A DNA stretch of 64,000 nucleotides from Nymphaea colorata (lineage: Eukaryota; Streptophyta; Magnoliopsida; Nymphaeales; Nymphaeaceae), in NCBI RefSeq assembly GCF_008831285.2, contig NC_045148.1, positions 6,143,001 through 6,207,000 on the forward strand, in the 5' to 3' direction. Positions 62,081-64,000 of the stretch are shown here, piece by piece. Position 1 is the first letter of the stretch, and each line of letters starts with the position of its first letter. The notes beneath the pieces are model-generated. The model was given only the letters and a program-made list of their open reading frames with translations, ran no database searches and was not told the origin of the DNA. The translations under genes were made by a program, and so were the position numbers.

Positions 62081-62444
62081 GCCTGTGCCCCACATCCCAC
62101 ACCTATGTGACATAGGAAGCTATTTGAGATATTAAAATGGTGATCCTAAATGTCATTATCAGCAAATTTTTTGTTGGGAGTTTGTCTCAAAATGTGTTAT
62201 CAGGAAAATCTTGAAAATTTTTAAATGTTAAAAAAAAAACAGAAAAAAAAATGAAATAATAAGCTTTTACCATTTTCCTTGCAAGATGTAAAGAAATAGT
62301 CATACAATTCTGTCAAAAATATAAAAGATAAAAACAGAGGCATATGTTTATAACATAAGGAGTTCTCTCAAGAAACTTGGAATGCCTTAAATTTGTTTGC
62401 TTAATCTTGTGGTGATCTTTCATACATATGTACGTAGATACACC

Positions 62445-62477
<33 letters not shown>

Positions 62478-63614
62478 CACAATTTTAGTTTTGCCTATAT
62501 TATTAGCTGGTGATTTTCGAAGTGTTCGTAACATCTCTAGCTATTGCATATTCATAGTTGCACCTCTAGTCATTGTTGACAAAAATGTGGATTGTCATCT
62601 GTCTTGTGGATGTTGATCACTGTAATCTGTTACCTATCATCCTATAGTAGTTCCTTTTTCATATATGTCAGTACTCTGAAGCTATTAGCTATAATGTAAT
62701 TTTTACTTGTAGAGCAGTTAATCTGGCTAACTAGTATGAATAAAACAACTAAGGTATGCCTCGTTCTCTATTCTCTCGACTTGCATCCTTCCATATGATG
62801 ATCGCCTTTGTATCTGCAGGTGTTGATAACATCAATATTCACAGATGGTGAAGCTGTCAACAAGTGCATCTCACTTGCATCCAGTTCTATAGGGATGAAG
62901 GAGGTTCCAAGTTTTGAAGTCAAAAAGTGTGAACAACGTGATTGGATAAAAAATTTTGAGGTGCTCTTCCATGTGTATCTTTGATGACCTAGCATAAATT
63001 CTGATTTTGATGCTAGGCCATATTGATTCTACTTAAACTTAGTTTCATCCAGTTCGGTCAGTGTAGACAGTATTCAGAGCAGAAACACCATTTAAATTAT
63101 ACCAATTGTTGCCGTCTATATTCTGATATAATGTTCTATGATGTTGATCTATTAATTTTGTAACCTTTGTACAGTATGATGAAGCCATCCTTTATCTATT
63201 AATATCTGTGGGAAATTTATAGTTGTTCAATTCGAGTTTATTAATCAAGAGAGCTGTCTTGCTAGGTCTAGATGTACCTTGCACTTTTCAGGATTTTAGA
63301 TTAAGCAGTAATACCAAGTGTATGTAGTCAACCCCTACACAAGCCAATGCATCCGAGGCCCTAGGACCAGGGTACTAGCCTTGGGGTTTATACCATTTGG
63401 GGAACGATGAGGTCTCTTGACTTGATGTATTTATCCTCGTGTAATAAGCCAAAACGTTATATTGTAGCCTATATAAAATATCAGATGGAACCTAGACACA
63501 TTTGTACTCTTGTTGTTGGTGATCTTGTTTCTATTTGACTTATTTCAGGAGACTTTTCACCCTGTAAAGATTACAGACTCGTTCTGGGTCATCCCTCAGT
63601 GGACAGGTCCTCAG
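60250..63614 (+). CDS. Ribosomal protein L11 methyltransferase (PrmA)-like, 3' partial
   Basis: SAM-dependent methyltransferase family that trimethylates ribosomal protein L11 in bacteria; the plant version (At5g53920-like) is organelle-directed. Exons in the window: 60250-60609, 61574-61681, 62820-62960 and 63549-63614, all in phase 0 with GT/AG borders (GTGAGT, GTGGGT, GTGCTC, GTAAGC), giving 225 residues so far. The first ~100 residues are basic, low in acidic residues and lack homology, as expected of a transit peptide. The conserved N-domain follows: SYFSVRIQC, DMLSEALLCFGASS, ITSIFTDGEAV, CISLASSSIGMKEVPSFEV and ETFHPVKITDSFWVIPQW. The catalytic part (the NPGLAFGTGxHxTT motif and SAM site) should lie in exons right of the window. 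The ATG at 60250 is doubled (ATGATG) and preceded by uORFs. No defect is visible. Confidence 0.9.
62019..62075. repeat. (TA)n microsatellite in intron 2 of the PrmA-like gene
   Basis: About 28 TA units. Confidence 0.95.
62446..62477. repeat. (TA)n(TG)n microsatellite in intron 2 of the PrmA-like gene
   Basis: Seven TA units followed by nine TG units. Confidence 0.9.
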
Positions 63615-64000
63615 GTAAGCAGGATACCCATGTAGGCCTTTTCTCTCAAGTTCATTGGACCTTGTTTGCATCTTAATAGCATGACAGACAAGATCTGAGA
63701 TACTGAATTTCGTAGTTTTCTTTATTTTATCTTATGCTCTTTAGCAGATTGTTTATTTATTATTTTTATCTTGTTTGTTCATTTTTAGTGTCAGCTAACA
63801 AGGAATTGTCTTTAGATGGAGTAGATGATGCCACAATGGAACTACAAGGGAAATATATTGTGAACAGAATGTTATTTAGGTTACACTATGTTGACATGAG
63901 GGCATTCTAGGAGTTGTGTTATTTTCCCTGAAGACAGAATCACTTTGGAGGCTGCAATTTATCAGATGGATTATCAAGTGCTTGCATGATGATCCACTTG
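63615..64000 (+). other. Intron 4 of the PrmA-like gene, running off the window
   Basis: Follows a GTAAGC donor. I see no continuation of the conserved protein before the right edge, so the fifth exon probably lies outside. Confidence 0.5.

Overview
The window is nuclear DNA of a flowering plant. The genes have introns with GT/AG borders, the proteins belong to plant families (nepenthesin-type aspartic protease, arginine-rich tandem CCCH zinc finger, plant clade PP2C, organellar PrmA-like methyltransferase), and the spaces between genes are AT-rich, full of microsatellites and decayed transposons. The sequence does not let me name the species; nothing points to a grass.

Layout. (1) 1-2.3 kb: the last two coding exons of an aspartic protease gene (AP1), whose first exon lies off the left edge. 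(2) 2.3-8.6 kb: AT-rich intergenic DNA with dispersed repeats, an imperfect minisatellite (5.8-6.26 kb) and a CACTA-type repeat block. (3) 8.8-12.7 kb: a complete three-exon aspartic protease gene (AP2). (4) 14.3-23.7 kb: a GC-richer block of decayed repetitive DNA with three diverged copies of a ~330-bp unit and no intact coding sequence. (5) 24.2-25.7 kb: a broken Lung-seven-transmembrane (GOST) receptor pseudogene. (6) 26.1-33.5 kb: a second copy of the CACTA-like block followed by a third aspartic protease gene (AP3), complete. (7) 34-39 kb: no recognised gene. (8) 39.5-40.7 kb: an intronless CCCH zinc-finger gene. (9) 41.8-42.7 kb: short degenerate repeats, then a GC-rich promoter-like island with ACGT cores and a perfect heat-shock element but no recognised gene. 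(10) 42.7-48.6 kb: repeats and protein-like debris. (11) 48.6-53.1 kb, minus strand: a complete five-exon PP2C phosphatase gene. (12) 53.3-60 kb: small hAT-like elements, tandem duplications and a Ty1/copia reverse-transcriptase relic. (13) 60.25 kb to the right edge: the first four exons of a ribosomal protein L11 methyltransferase-like gene.

The three aspartic proteases are tandem duplicates: exon borders, intron phases, introns and both flanks are alignable by eye, so the unit of duplication was several kilobases. The other genes are unrelated housekeeping or signalling genes that simply neighbour each other; there is no operon-like logic. I found no convincing new biological system. The items most worth a second look are the triplicated protease segment with its datable transposon insertion, the receptor pseudogene, the orphan promoter-like island and the upstream ORFs of the methyltransferase gene.
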